Shown here: one piece after another, positions 25,413 through 34,515 of the stretch | Layout: every line of letters begins with the position of its first letter | Numbering within the stretch: position 1 is the stretch's first letter | Origin: Pseudomonadota bacterium | GTDB lineage: Bacteria; Myxococcota_A; Polyangia; Polyangiales; Polyangiaceae | Assembly (NCBI GenBank): GCA_023423895.1 | Contig: JAFAER010000057.1 | Location: 1 to 64,000 of the forward strand | Direction: 5' to 3' | Length of the DNA: 64,000 bases | The notes under the pieces: generated by a model | What the model saw: only the letters and a program-made list of their open reading frames with translations | What the model was told of the DNA's origin: nothing | The model's database searches: none | Translations under genes and position numbers: made by a program

Positions 25413-26003
25413 ATGGTGCGCAAACGTCTTCCGTACGTTCGCTTGCGCGATCGGCTCCGGCGCCGTCGGCGTGGAGCGCCGCCTCCGAAGGAGGGTTGGC
25501 TCCTGCCGGAGCTCGCACGACTCGTGGGCGTGCCCCCGCGGACCATCCGCTACTACCGCGAGAAGGATCTCATCCCGAGCCCGACCTTTTTCGGAACGGC
25601 AACGCGCTACCAGCGTCCGGCGCTCCTGCGCTTGCTCGCGATCCAGCGGATGCAGCGCGACGACCATCTGTCGCTCGTCGCGATCAAGCGTCGGCTCGCG
25701 CATCTGTCCGCGGAGGAGATCGAGGTCTATGCCCTCGAGAAGCTCACGAGCGGTCCGGCCGCAACCGCGCTCGGAGTGGCACGACCGCCTCCTCCCGTCA
25801 CGACGCTCGCCGAGCCAGAGGAGCCCCGCTACGCGAGCGAGCGTTGGGAGATCGTGCACCTTCTTCCGGGGCTCTCGCTGTTCGTCCAGAGCAACGCGAG
25901 CCCACTCGTGAAGAAGCTCGCCCAGCAGATCTACGATCACTGCGTGGGCGCGGCCTCGAACGCCGCCCCGTCCGCCCCGACCGCGCCACACGTCGCGAAG
26001 TGA
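25413..26003 (+). CDS. MerR-family transcriptional regulator
   Basis: 196 residues from ATG 25413 (MVRKRLPYVRL); an upstream start at 25365 would include one of the leader decamers. After a basic Arg-rich N-terminus, the winged helix LLPELARLVGVPPRTIRYYR, then EKDLIPSPTFFGTATRY is a clear MerR domain, followed by the usual dimerisation helix (LLRLLAIQRMQRDDHLSLVA). The C-terminal ~90 residues (LPGLSLFVQSNASPLVKKLA) show no Cys or other metal-binding set. The signal is unknown. The gene converges on the first lipoprotein cassette. Its leader has six copies of a decamer that may be its own operator. Confidence 0.88.
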   Translation: MVRKRLPYVRLRDRLRRRRRGAPPPKEGWLLPELARLVGVPPRTIRYYREKDLIPSPTFFGTATRYQRPALLRLLAIQRMQRDDHLSLVAIKRRLAHLSAEEIEVYALEKLTSGPAATALGVARPPPPVTTLAEPEEPRYASERWEIVHLLPGLSLFVQSNASPLVKKLAQQIYDHCVGAASNAAPSAPTAPHVAK

Positions 26004-26051
26004 CCGCGTGACAGGAGGCTCGTCCGCGAGGAGTCGTGAACGGACACCGCT

Positions 26052-27878
26052 TCACTGCACCTTCGGCGGCGGCGCGTCGTTGATCGGGCGGCTGCCCATG
26101 CCGCCCGCGTAGCCGTAGCTGGCGTCGCGCCCGATGCCCCACACCGTGACCGAGAACGGCCCCTCGCTCGAGGCCTCGTGCCGGCCGTACCCGCAGAGGC
26201 CCCCCGCAAACGATTGGGGACGGTAGCCGGACGTCAGACGCACCCAGGCGAACTCGAGCTCGCCGTCCGCGCCGAGCGGCCGCCAGCCCTCGATCTCGCC
26301 CGCGCATGCGAGCGTCACGGGCATGAAGCCCGCCGCGGTCTTGCGGCGGACGACCGTCAGCGACGTCTCCGGGAACGTGTAGTCCGCAAAGAACACGTAC
26401 CGGTCGAGGTATTGATCCGTCGGCACCAGCGTCACGAAGTCCGGATCGCCGAGCGTGCGTCCGCCCGTCGACCAGCCACCGCCGCTCATCGAGCCCGTCA
26501 TGTAGACCGACGCCTGGAACGGGTGCTTCGTGTCCTGGCTGCGCACGCTCACGAGCTCGTCGGTCTCGAACGTCACGATCTCGCCCGCGGCGAGCGCGCT
26601 CGGCGCGCCGGCCGGCTTCACCGGGTCGTACGTCAGCTCCGTCCCGTCGACTGCACCGACGAAGCTCCACAGCACGCGTTCGCGCGTCTCGACCGAGACG
26701 GACGCCAGCCTCGAGAGGTACGGGACGAGCGCATACGACGTGCCCCACTGCGCGAACGGCGCGATCTGCTGCTGGGTGAGGTCGCAGTACAGGCTGCCGA
26801 GCGGCAGGAACGTGCAGGGCGATCCGCCGAACACCGCCACCGGCTTGTTCGCGACGATGGGGCTGCCCGAGGCCGACTGGAGCTGCGTGATCTGCAGCGC
26901 CTGTCCCTTCGAGAGCGTCCACTCGATGACCTCTCCGGCGGCCCCCGGTGCGACGCCATCGCCCTGGACGATGTCGACCGTCGGGCGCATCGCGACCTTC
27001 GTATCGTGCTCGCTCGCGACGATCTGGAGCGTCCTCCGCCCGAGCTCCGACGCGTCGAAGCCGACCGGCGCGGTGGTCCCGAACTTCGCGGCGGACACCG
27101 CGATGTACCGCTCGTCCCACGACGAGACGGGCAGGAGAAGCGTCGCGGTCGGAATCTTGCTCGACGCTCCCCCGTACGGGAACATCGAGTACGCCGAGAT
27201 GGGCACGTCGCTCTCGAGGGAAAACGCCTTCGTCTTCGTCGTGCCTCGGCGAATCGGATCCACCTTCAGCGCCGCGACGGTCCCTCTCGGGCAGGGCACC
27301 GCGTCGGGCCCCGTCGCGCCGTCGTCCTCCGCGAGGAACACGATCGCCACCTCTCCGGGCGCGAGCGGTCCGTCGAGGAGTGTGTACACGGGGTCCTCGT
27401 TCGGATCGGGCCGAGAGACCGTGTAGATGGCCCGCGAGATGTCGAGCGCCTCGGCGCCGTACCCCGCCGTGATCGTCGCGGGCAGGTCCCACGTGTTCGC
27501 GATCATCGCCGCGAAACAAGAGCCGGCGCCGTAGCGGGCGTCATCGGGCGGGACCGTCCAGAACGAGCAGCCGATCGAGCCCTTCGAAAGCGCTGCGCTC
27601 GTGCACGCGTCGACGCACGAATCGACGCCACACCCCTTCCCCTCCTCGCAGGTTCGATGGACCTTCGCCTCTTCACCCTCGCACTCCTGAAGGACTGCCT
27701 TGAGGTCACGCGAACAGCGGAACCCGCAACGCGGCGCCTCTTGCTCCTCGCCGCCGTCGGGATCCCTGAACGGGGCCGGCGTCGTATCGTCGAAGGCGTC
27801 GCGATCGGCCGTGCATCCGGAGGCGATGGACACTCCGACGGCGATGAGCGCGAGGACCGAAGCCACTAGGCGAGACAT
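26052..27878 (-). CDS. IgGFc-binding-domain lipoprotein (cassette 1, gene 5)
   Basis: 608 residues from ATG 27878 (AGAGG seven bases upstream). Lipobox IASGC. A Cys-rich head (CGFRCSRDL, then CEEGKGCGVDSCVDAC) leads into a long beta-rich domain of the IgGFc-binding N-terminal family: GSIGCSFWTVPPD, FAAMIANTWDLPATITAG, ISAYSMFPYGGASSKIPTAT, TLLLPVSSW and GSDVFVTG-like strands (MTGSMSGGG). Members of this family occur in secreted bacterial proteins and in mammalian IgGFc-binding protein; adhesion is presumed, and ligands are unproven. Clear paralogue of 50193-51956. Last gene of the cassette, 116 bases after the RCC1 gene. Confidence 0.88.
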   Translation of the reverse strand: MSRLVASVLALIAVGVSIASGCTADRDAFDDTTPAPFRDPDGGEEQEAPRCGFRCSRDLKAVLQECEGEEAKVHRTCEEGKGCGVDSCVDACTSAALSKGSIGCSFWTVPPDDARYGAGSCFAAMIANTWDLPATITAGYGAEALDISRAIYTVSRPDPNEDPVYTLLDGPLAPGEVAIVFLAEDDGATGPDAVPCPRGTVAALKVDPIRRGTTKTKAFSLESDVPISAYSMFPYGGASSKIPTATLLLPVSSWDERYIAVSAAKFGTTAPVGFDASELGRRTLQIVASEHDTKVAMRPTVDIVQGDGVAPGAAGEVIEWTLSKGQALQITQLQSASGSPIVANKPVAVFGGSPCTFLPLGSLYCDLTQQQIAPFAQWGTSYALVPYLSRLASVSVETRERVLWSFVGAVDGTELTYDPVKPAGAPSALAAGEIVTFETDELVSVRSQDTKHPFQASVYMTGSMSGGGWSTGGRTLGDPDFVTLVPTDQYLDRYVFFADYTFPETSLTVVRRKTAAGFMPVTLACAGEIEGWRPLGADGELEFAWVRLTSGYRPQSFAGGLCGYGRHEASSEGPFSVTVWGIGRDASYGYAGGMGSRPINDAPPPKVQ

Positions 27879-27994
27879 GAGACACCTCTCTGCGCCGGCG
27901 TCCCCGACGGACGCCGACCAGCGTGCGACGCACGCCAGGAAAAAAGAACTGCGCCGCCGCTCGAGCGGCGCGGACCGGGTCCGTGATCGAGCGC

Positions 27995-29494
27995 TCAGAG
28001 CGCGACCTTCACCGGAGAAAGATGATCGGCTTCGTCGGGCGCCTGACCGAGCTCTCCCTTCTCGTTGCTCCCCCAACACTCGACCGTTCCGTCGACGACG
28101 AGCGCGCAGACGGCCCGGTCGCTCGTCGCGACTCGTACGGCGCGCCCCGTGAACGCGCTGGCCTTCGTGAACGACGCCGACAGCACGCCGACCGTCCCCG
28201 TGCCGAGCCTGCCGCGCGCGTCGCTCCCGCAACAGTACACGCTGCCGTCGGTCATGCGCGCGCAGGTGATCTCGTCGGCGACCGCGAGCTGCTGCGGCCA
28301 GGCTTTCGCCGAGCTCGGCATCGGCGCGAGCGCGGGCTCCTGTTCGGCGTCACGGAACCCCGTGCAGAGCGCGCCCTGGAAGCTGCGCCCCCAGCAGTAC
28401 ACCTCGCCGTCGGCGATCGCGCACGCGTGCGCGTGCGGCGGCAGCTTCGGCGTCTCGCCACCGGGCGCGGGCCGGAAGAGCCCCGACTGCGCGTCGGGCT
28501 CGACCCAGGCGCTCGTCACGAGGCTCGTCACCTTCGACAAGCCGCCCAGGCGCTTGGGCACCGGACTCCGGTCGACCGATCCCACGCGACCGGAGACCAT
28601 GCCGGGCTCGCCCGCGAGCGCTCCCCAGCTCCACACGGTGCCATCGGACGCGAGAGCGAGCGCCGTGTGCGTGCTCGGCGCGACGCGCGCGAACGTGTTC
28701 GGCTCGAGCGCCGCCTCGCCGGGCTCGCGCACGAGGTCCTCGTAGAGCTCCTCCGCCGGCGCGCCCCGCAGGAGCTGACCGTGATGGTCGCGGCCCCAGC
28801 ACCAGACCTTCCCCGTCGACAGCAGCGCGCACACGCCGCCGTGCCCGACGTCCACACGCGTCGCCTTCGCCGGAAGGCGAACGCGGGACGGCGTGGGGTG
28901 CGAGGCCTCGTCGGCGCTCGGCCAATCGAGCTCGAGCCCGAGCTGCGCGCGACGGTTGTCGCCCCAGCACTCCACGCCTCCGTCACCGAGCAGCGCGCAC
29001 GTGGTCCCGCCTGCCGCGCTGAGCTGCACGACGTCGGACAGGTCCGCGATGGTGTGCACGTGCGCGTGCACGTTGGAGCCGCCTTCGTCTCCCCAGCCCG
29101 TCGCTCCGTTCGCGCCGTACGCGTCGCTTCCCCAGCAGCGCACGGTGCCATCGCCGAGGCGCGCGCAGAAGTGCGCATCGCCCGCGACGAGCTGCATGGC
29201 GCACGGGGTCGCGCCGCAGACCACGGGAACGTCGGCAGGGTCGAAGCCGCCGCGCGGATCGGCGCTCGGGCCTCCATCCGGAGCGCTAGCGGCGTCGGTC
29301 GGAGCGCTGGAGGCATCCGGTACGTCCGCAGCGTCGTCGCTCGGGATCGCGCCGTCGTAATCCGAGCACGCGACCGACGAGAGGCTCAGCACCGAGCCGA
29401 GCACGGTCGCGACGACGAGCACGCCGTGCGCGCGCGACCGCCGAGGGGACGCGACCGGGTCGAGATCGGTTGGCATCATTCCGAACAAGCTCAT
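27995..29494 (-). CDS. RCC1-repeat lipoprotein (cassette 1, gene 4)
   Basis: 499 residues from ATG 29494, with GGAGG six bases upstream. The ATG overlaps the stop of the preceding gene (ATGA). Signal with SSVAC. At least seven RCC1-type repeats with the usual Cys-Trp-Gly core (GDGTVRCWGSD, GGVECWGDN, TGKVWCWGRD, DGEVYCWGRS, DGSVYCCGSD, DGTVECWGSN), forming a seven-bladed propeller. Cysteines follow each blade's C-A-L/R strand (FCARLGDG, TCALLGDG), possibly as disulphides. In eukaryotes RCC1 is a nucleotide exchange factor; the exported bacterial versions have no such role and are presumed binding modules. Paralogue of 51983-53230. Confidence 0.88.
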   Translation of the reverse strand: MSLFGMMPTDLDPVASPRRSRAHGVLVVATVLGSVLSLSSVACSDYDGAIPSDDAADVPDASSAPTDAASAPDGGPSADPRGGFDPADVPVVCGATPCAMQLVAGDAHFCARLGDGTVRCWGSDAYGANGATGWGDEGGSNVHAHVHTIADLSDVVQLSAAGGTTCALLGDGGVECWGDNRRAQLGLELDWPSADEASHPTPSRVRLPAKATRVDVGHGGVCALLSTGKVWCWGRDHHGQLLRGAPAEELYEDLVREPGEAALEPNTFARVAPSTHTALALASDGTVWSWGALAGEPGMVSGRVGSVDRSPVPKRLGGLSKVTSLVTSAWVEPDAQSGLFRPAPGGETPKLPPHAHACAIADGEVYCWGRSFQGALCTGFRDAEQEPALAPMPSSAKAWPQQLAVADEITCARMTDGSVYCCGSDARGRLGTGTVGVLSASFTKASAFTGRAVRVATSDRAVCALVVDGTVECWGSNEKGELGQAPDEADHLSPVKVAL

Positions 29495-30711
29495 TTCGCG
29501 CCTCCCTGCGTGTCCTGCGCGGGGTCGTACCGCAACGCGATGTCCTCGCCGACGAGCCACACCTCCGACGTGCCGCGCGCCCACACCGCGTGGAACGTGT
29601 TCGTCAACGGAAGCACCGCGTTCGTCACCGCCGTGCTCGCCCACCGCGCGCCGTCGAAGTGGCGAACCTGCCCGTAGTCACCGACGGTCCACACGTCGTC
29701 CTCGGCCGTACCGAAGATCGCGTTTATCTGCGGCGCATTCGGCGTGCCGTCACGCTCCGCCGTGAAGGTGAACGTCGCTCCGTTGTCGGCGCTCGCGCCG
29801 CGCCACGTGATCGGCCACGACGCGGAGCTCGAGCCGTGCAGCCAGATCGAGGTGTCCGAGACGGCGACACCACCGCGGATCGAGCCAGGCGCGCCGAGCG
29901 GCGGCAAGACGTGGGGGTCGGCGGGCAGCGCGAGCTCGGTGAAATTCTCCTTCTCGCCACCGCGCGTGCGGAGCAGGAAGAGCTCGTTCATCCACGGCAT
30001 GTCCTCCATCGGGCGCTCGGCGGCGATCCACACGCCGGTAGCCGGGCTGCCCCACACGATCGAGTAGCGGCGCGCCGCCGTCTCGATGGGCACGAGCGAC
30101 CAGTGTTGATCCGTGAAGTGGAACGCCGCGCCGACGAGGGATCCCGTCTCCGGATGGTCGGCGTCGCCGACGGCCCAGACGTCGCTCTCGGAGCGCCCCC
30201 AGATCGACACGATGCGCGCCGACGCGTTCTCGAGGGTCACCGGGGTGAAGGCGAGCGCGTCCGAGCTCGGGCCAGTCCCGTGCAAGAGCCCGCGCTGGCC
30301 GCCGATCCACACGTCCGTGGGGCCGGCGCCCCACACGACGGCGAGCTCGCCCAGATCGGAGGCGTGGATCGTCCACGCGGCGCCGTCCCAGCGGAGCACG
30401 TTCCCTTGCGTGCTCACGGCCCACGCGACGCCGGTCCCGTCGCTCCACACGCTCGTGAGCGTCTGCTTCGGCGGGAGGGCCGTCGGGCAGAACCCGTGGT
30501 ACGAGCACGCCCTCTTCCCCGCGTCCGTCGACGCCTCCGGCAGCGGTGCGGTCGCGTCACCATCGCCCGTCGGCGGCGTGATCTCCCCGCCGTCGTCCAG
30601 AACGGGCTCTTCGATGCCCAGGACCTTGGAGTCGGCGCACGACGCGGTGAGGGTCCCCACGCATGCGAGCGCGAGCGCAAGCGCGCTCACGCGGACGACC
30701 GAGCGCTTCAC
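29491..30711 (-). CDS. 'DVW' propeller-like lipoprotein B (cassette 1, gene 3)
   Basis: 406 residues. ATG 30711 overlaps the previous stop by four bases, and its own stop overlaps the RCC1 gene start likewise. Signal with lipobox LTASC; linker rich in Asp and Gly; then a short Cys motif (ACSYHGFCPTALPP). Six or so repeats of a W-G/DVW pattern follow (VVWGAGPTDVWIGGQRG, SIWGRSESDVWAVGDA, AIFGTAEDDVWTVGDYG, AVWARGTSEVWLVGED), separated by 'HFDGARW'-type strands, as in kelch/BNR-like beta-propellers. No Asp-box or catalytic residues were identified. Paralogue of 53227-54534 (shared start pattern CxxxGxC..LP). Confidence 0.85.
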   Translation of the reverse strand: MKRSVVRVSALALALACVGTLTASCADSKVLGIEEPVLDDGGEITPPTGDGDATAPLPEASTDAGKRACSYHGFCPTALPPKQTLTSVWSDGTGVAWAVSTQGNVLRWDGAAWTIHASDLGELAVVWGAGPTDVWIGGQRGLLHGTGPSSDALAFTPVTLENASARIVSIWGRSESDVWAVGDADHPETGSLVGAAFHFTDQHWSLVPIETAARRYSIVWGSPATGVWIAAERPMEDMPWMNELFLLRTRGGEKENFTELALPADPHVLPPLGAPGSIRGGVAVSDTSIWLHGSSSASWPITWRGASADNGATFTFTAERDGTPNAPQINAIFGTAEDDVWTVGDYGQVRHFDGARWASTAVTNAVLPLTNTFHAVWARGTSEVWLVGEDIALRYDPAQDTQGGAK

Positions 30712-31898
30712 TTCGAACCTCCCGTCTTTCCCGTGTAGCGGAGCACGAGGCCCTCACCGACGATCCACACGTCGTCCGGGCCGCTGCCCCAGATGCCATA
30801 GAGATTCGGCTTCGTGTGCGCGTTCGCGAGCGCGGCGACCGACGGCGTCCACGCGGCGCCGTCCCAATGGAAAATCGCGCCCGACTCGCCCACGACCCAG
30901 ACGTCGTCCGCAGACGAGCCCCACACGGCGTGCAGCGTCTCCGTCGTGGGCGACTCCACGACGGACCAATCGTCGCCGTTCGCGCCGAGGCGTCGAATCG
31001 TGCCCTGATCGCCGACGATCCATACGTCGCTCGCCGAGCTGCCCCAGATGCCGCGCAGAACGGCCGACGCTCGGCTGTCGACCTCGGTCCAGACGAGCTC
31101 GCCCTTCTGACGCGTGCCGTGCAGCGTGAGTGCGCTCTGCCATGCGACGGAGGCGCGGTTATCCGCGATGAGCCAGACGTCGTCAGGCGACGATCCCCAG
31201 ATGCCGTGGACGACCGCCCTTCCGCTCGCGGGCGCCCACTCGACGTTGCCCTTCGCGCGCCTCGAGACGAGCTGGTTGGCGACGATGAGCCCGACGTCCG
31301 GGTCGGAGTAGTAGAACGGGCGCCCGCCGAAGCGGAGGTCGTCGGCGCTCGAGCCCCACGCCGCGTAGAGCGGCACCGGGGTGGAGGCGACGCCAGGCTG
31401 CTGCGTCCACGTCGCGGTGCCGTTGGCGAAGCCATCGGTGTGGAAGATCAGGTTCGTCGTGCTGGCGACCCAGACGTCGTTCGGGCCGCTGCCCCAGAGC
31501 GCGTGGAACGTGTTCTTCAGCGGCACGCCCGACTCGGTCGGCAGCAGCGTCGGCGTCCACGCGGCGCCGTCCCAGTGGATGACCGTCCCGCCGGAGCCCG
31601 ACGCCCAGACGTCGTCCTTGCTCGAGCCCCAGATCGCCGTGAGCGCGTAGAGTCCGCTCACCTTGGCGGGCTCCGGGCACCACTCGGCCTCTTCGCACGT
31701 CACCGGCGGCGCGCACATCGGATCGGTCGGGCTGCACTCCGCGTCCGCGCCGCCGTCTGCGCCGTCGAGGACGGTCGCGTCGGGCACCTCCGACGGCCCC
31801 TCGTCGCGCGGGCCACCCTCGTTCTGGTCGGTGCTCGCGCAGCTCGCGAGCAGCCACGCCAGCGCCGCGGCGAAAGCGAGACCAGCGGTGACGGGCAT
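30708..31898 (-). CDS. 'DVW' propeller-like lipoprotein A (cassette 1, gene 2)
   Basis: 396 residues from ATG 31898, 20 bases after the Cys-rich gene; lipobox LLASC. Motif CEEAEWCPEP precedes the repeats. About seven copies of AIWGSSKDDVWASGSGG, ALWGSGPNDVWVAST, GIWGSSPDDVWLIAD, GIWGSSASDVWIVGDQG, AVWGSSADDVWVVGESG and GIWGSGPDDVWIVGEG spaced 45-60 residues apart, with FHWDGAAWTP strands. A beta-propeller is expected. The stop overlaps the next start (ATGA). Paralogue of 54531-55718, with the same CxxxxxCP motif ahead of the repeats. Confidence 0.87.
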   Translation of the reverse strand: MPVTAGLAFAAALAWLLASCASTDQNEGGPRDEGPSEVPDATVLDGADGGADAECSPTDPMCAPPVTCEEAEWCPEPAKVSGLYALTAIWGSSKDDVWASGSGGTVIHWDGAAWTPTLLPTESGVPLKNTFHALWGSGPNDVWVASTTNLIFHTDGFANGTATWTQQPGVASTPVPLYAAWGSSADDLRFGGRPFYYSDPDVGLIVANQLVSRRAKGNVEWAPASGRAVVHGIWGSSPDDVWLIADNRASVAWQSALTLHGTRQKGELVWTEVDSRASAVLRGIWGSSASDVWIVGDQGTIRRLGANGDDWSVVESPTTETLHAVWGSSADDVWVVGESGAIFHWDGAAWTPSVAALANAHTKPNLYGIWGSGPDDVWIVGEGLVLRYTGKTGGSK

Positions 31899-31918
31899 CG
31901 CGGTGAGCCTCGAGCGGT

Positions 31919-33112
31919 TCAATTCGTCACCTCGCCGCATTCCTTCATGAGACAGACGCCGTCGATGCACGGCTGGCCCGCGGACAGGTCGCACGCGTTC
32001 CCGCACGCGCCGCAATTGCCGGGGTGCTGGCGGAGGTCGATCTCGCAGCCGTCGGTGGCGTCGCCGTTGCAGTCGCCGAACCCGGGCGCGCACTCGTACA
32101 CGCACACGCCCTTCGCGCACTTGCTGACTTGGTTCGGGCCCGTCGCGTCGCACGCGTCGCCGCAGGCGCCGCACGCCGTCACGTCGTTGAGCAAGTCGAC
32201 GCAGACGCCGCCGCACATCGTCTTCCCGTACTTCGCGCACGGGACGGCGCACTCGTAACCGTTGCCCTCGTCGACGCACTCCTCGCCGGGCTTCGTGCAC
32301 CGGATCCCGCAGCCGCCGCAGTTCTCGTTCGTGGTGAGCCCGACGACCTCGCAGCCGTCTCCGTCGCACGAGTCCTGATAGAGGTCGTCGTTGCAGTCGA
32401 CCGCGTTGTTGATGCAGCGCTTCGCGCACTGCCCAGCCACGCAGCCATACCCCGTGTTCGGCTGCGTGGGCGAACACGCGTCGGACGGCGTCGTACAGAC
32501 GTTGTCGCAACCGCCGCAGTGCAGATCGTTCGACATCGGATCGACGCACGCGCCCGAGCAGAGGATTAAGCCGTTGGGGCAGCCGCACTGGCCGAGGATG
32601 CACGGTAAGCCCGACGGACATGCATTCCCGCACGCGCCGCAGTGCTGGGGGTTCGAGAGGACGTCGACCTCGCAGCCGTTGTCGACCAGGCCATCGCAGT
32701 TGCGCCAGTCCTCGTCGCCCGAGCGCTCCGGCACCGTGTGGCACTCGGGCACGCACGCGCCGTCCACACACCGCGAGATCATGTGGATCGGCTCGAACGT
32801 CGGGCACGCGCTGTCGCACGCGCCGCAATGGTTCGAGTCGCGCATGAGATCGGTCTCGCACTTGTACGCGGGCCTGCCCTCGACCGAGCACGTCGCGCGG
32901 CCCGCCGGGCACTCGCTGGCGACGCAGGCCAACACGCGCCCGCGGTCCCCGAGGCTCGACGCATCGCCCGCGTCGACGCCGGTGAGCGAGGGCACGTCGT
33001 GGGTGCCGTCGTCGTCGAAGCCTCGGCCGAGTGAGGTCGCGTCAGCGCACGACTGCACGGAGAGGCTGACGAGGGCGATCGATGTCGCGAGTCCACTGAT
33101 GCGACGTTTCAC
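31919..33112 (-). CDS. Cysteine-rich repeat lipoprotein (cassette 1, gene 1)
   Basis: 397 residues from GTG 33112 (AAGGAG nine bases upstream). Signal ends VQSC. After an Asp linker, the protein is built from Cys-rich repeats of the form NCGACGNAC / HCGGCDNVC alternating with DCNGDATDGCE and CVDGACVPEC units; about 40 cysteines in all. Disulphide-rich stalk or binding module is the likely role. Some databases attach enzyme names to such repeats by error; no enzyme domain is present here. Close paralogue of 55715-56938 (order of repeats conserved, including CGCPNGLILCSGACV against CGCPPGRIECGGACV). It follows the sigma/membrane-protein pair by 70 bases, so cotranscription with them is plausible. 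Confidence 0.87.
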   Translation of the reverse strand: MKRRISGLATSIALVSLSVQSCADATSLGRGFDDDGTHDVPSLTGVDAGDASSLGDRGRVLACVASECPAGRATCSVEGRPAYKCETDLMRDSNHCGACDSACPTFEPIHMISRCVDGACVPECHTVPERSGDEDWRNCDGLVDNGCEVDVLSNPQHCGACGNACPSGLPCILGQCGCPNGLILCSGACVDPMSNDLHCGGCDNVCTTPSDACSPTQPNTGYGCVAGQCAKRCINNAVDCNDDLYQDSCDGDGCEVVGLTTNENCGGCGIRCTKPGEECVDEGNGYECAVPCAKYGKTMCGGVCVDLLNDVTACGACGDACDATGPNQVSKCAKGVCVYECAPGFGDCNGDATDGCEIDLRQHPGNCGACGNACDLSAGQPCIDGVCLMKECGEVTN

Positions 33113-33182
33113 GTATGACTTCTCCTTCGGATCCCGGACGGACGCGCGAGGGCGGCGAGACGATGGCCGGCGCCGCTCGCGC

Positions 33183-33938
33183 TCACTCGGCGGCTGGACG
33201 CTGCGGCGCGGTACCGGGCAGCGACTCGATCGTGGCCGCGACGCGGCGGGCGAACGCGCCTTGGCGGTGCTCGGAGAGGAAGCGCTCACCGAGCCGGCGA
33301 GCCTCCTCGAATCTCCCGGCGTCCGCGAGCGCCTCGATGCGCAGCACGGAGACCTCGACGGCGAACGCGCCCGGCGAAAACTCGCGCTCGTAGGCATCGA
33401 GGAGCGCGAGCGCGCGCGACGACTGGTGACGCGCGACCGCAGCGCGCGCCGCATCGACGCGCGCGATTTCGCGGTCGAGCGTGTCGGTCGGCGCCTGCGC
33501 CCTCACTGGCGCGGGCACGCTCGGGAGCGCATCGGGCGTGACGACCGGAGGCGCCTCGGACGCGACCGACGCGGGCGAAGGCGCTGCCGCGGACGCGATC
33601 GATGCGAGCTCGGGCGAGGCAGCGACCTCGACGGTCGCGGCTACCGGCGATGGCTCGGCCACCGAGGCGCGCTCCGACGCGCCACGATACGTGAGGGCAG
33701 CGCCGCCGAGCGCACCGAACGCGACCACGAAGGCGACGACATGCAAGAGCGATCCGCCGGAGGCGCCGAGCGGACGACCGACGCGCTCGGAGGCGGGCGC
33801 GTCGGCGACGCCGAGCGCGGCAAGCATCTCGTCGCGCGCGCCGGGGCGAGCGGCGTCGCGCTTGGCCGCGAGCAGCAAGCGCCGCTCGGCGTCCGTGGCG
33901 TCAGCGCGAAGGAGCGACTCGAGGTTCGGGGACTCCAC
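33183..33938 (-). CDS. Single-pass membrane protein partnered with the ECF sigma factor
   Basis: 251 residues from GTG 33938 (AAGGAG six bases upstream; one base after the sigma-factor stop). N-terminal cytoplasmic part about 70 residues, helical (LESLLRADATDAERRLLLAA); transmembrane helix LLHVVAFVVAFGALGGAALT at about 85-105; then a long Ala/Pro/Val/Ser-rich linker and a C-terminal TPR-like helical region (SRALALLDAYEREFSPGAFA, then EARRLGERFLSEH). There is no HxxxCxxC zinc motif of the common anti-sigma fold. The tight coupling with the sigma gene still suggests it is the cognate anti-sigma or signal-transmitting partner (inference). Confidence 0.75.
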   Translation of the reverse strand: MESPNLESLLRADATDAERRLLLAAKRDAARPGARDEMLAALGVADAPASERVGRPLGASGGSLLHVVAFVVAFGALGGAALTYRGASERASVAEPSPVAATVEVAASPELASIASAAAPSPASVASEAPPVVTPDALPSVPAPVRAQAPTDTLDREIARVDAARAAVARHQSSRALALLDAYEREFSPGAFAVEVSVLRIEALADAGRFEEARRLGERFLSEHRQGAFARRVAATIESLPGTAPQRPAAE

Positions 33939-33939
33939 G

Positions 33940-34515
33940 TCAGACTCCTTTGTTCCGTGCTTGATGCCGAGCGACGGCGGCTCGAAACTCTTCACGAGCC
34001 CGCTTGACGCGCGAGGTGACGGTCCCTTGCGGGACACCGAGCAGCTCCGAGATCTCGGCGAGCGTGAGCTCCTCGAGCTCGAAGAGCACGAACGCGATAC
34101 GCCGCTCCTCGGGGATCCTGGCGAGGATCTCGTCGAGGGTCGCGCGCTCCTCCGCGTGGGCGAGCGCCGCCTCGGCCGTCACGTCGTGCGAGGGCGACGC
34201 GTCGGCGTCGATCTCGGGCACCTCGCGTCGCCGTGCCGTCGCGCGATCGCGGCGCACGTTCGCCGCGACGCGCATCGCCACGCCGAAGACGAAGCTCCGC
34301 TCTTTGCCGACCTGCACGCTCGGCAGCTTCTGGGCGAGCGCCAGGAAGACGCGTTGCGCGGCGTCGTCGGTCTCGGGCGGTGTCACGCCGAGACGCCGGA
34401 GCGTTCGCCATACGAAGTCGTAGTGCTCGATCGCGAGCTGCCGCAGGCGGGCATCGAGCGCCGGACCTCGGACGACCGTGTCGGTCGGTACCTTCTGTGC
34501 GGGCGCGGCGATCAC
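33940..34515 (-). CDS. ECF-type RNA polymerase sigma factor
   Basis: 191 residues from GTG 34515 (GGAG 11 bases upstream). Region 2 (about 28-95): HYDFVWRTLRRLGVTPPETD, DDAAQRVFLALAQKL and FVFGVAMRVAANVRRDRATA; region 4 (about 125-180): RIPEERRIAFVLFELEELTL, AEISELLGVPQGTVTSRVKR, a normal -35 recognition helix. No region 1 or 3, so an ECF factor. It is one base upstream of its membrane partner and may head the whole cassette-1 transcript (34515 to 26052, all minus strand, gaps of 116 bases or less). Confidence 0.93.
   Translation of the reverse strand: MIAAPAQKVPTDTVVRGPALDARLRQLAIEHYDFVWRTLRRLGVTPPETDDAAQRVFLALAQKLPSVQVGKERSFVFGVAMRVAANVRRDRATARRREVPEIDADASPSHDVTAEAALAHAEERATLDEILARIPEERRIAFVLFELEELTLAEISELLGVPQGTVTSRVKRAREEFRAAVARHQARNKGV

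Noticed and set aside
26178..33034. Long plus-strand frames opposite cassette 1 (for example 26178-27869, 29470-30738, 30663-32258)
   Set aside because: They mirror the lipoprotein genes and have Arg-rich, low-complexity products; none has a signal peptide or known motif.
31919..33112. Enzyme assignment for the Cys-rich repeat protein
   Set aside because: Only NCGACGNAC-type disulphide repeats are present, with no catalytic domain.
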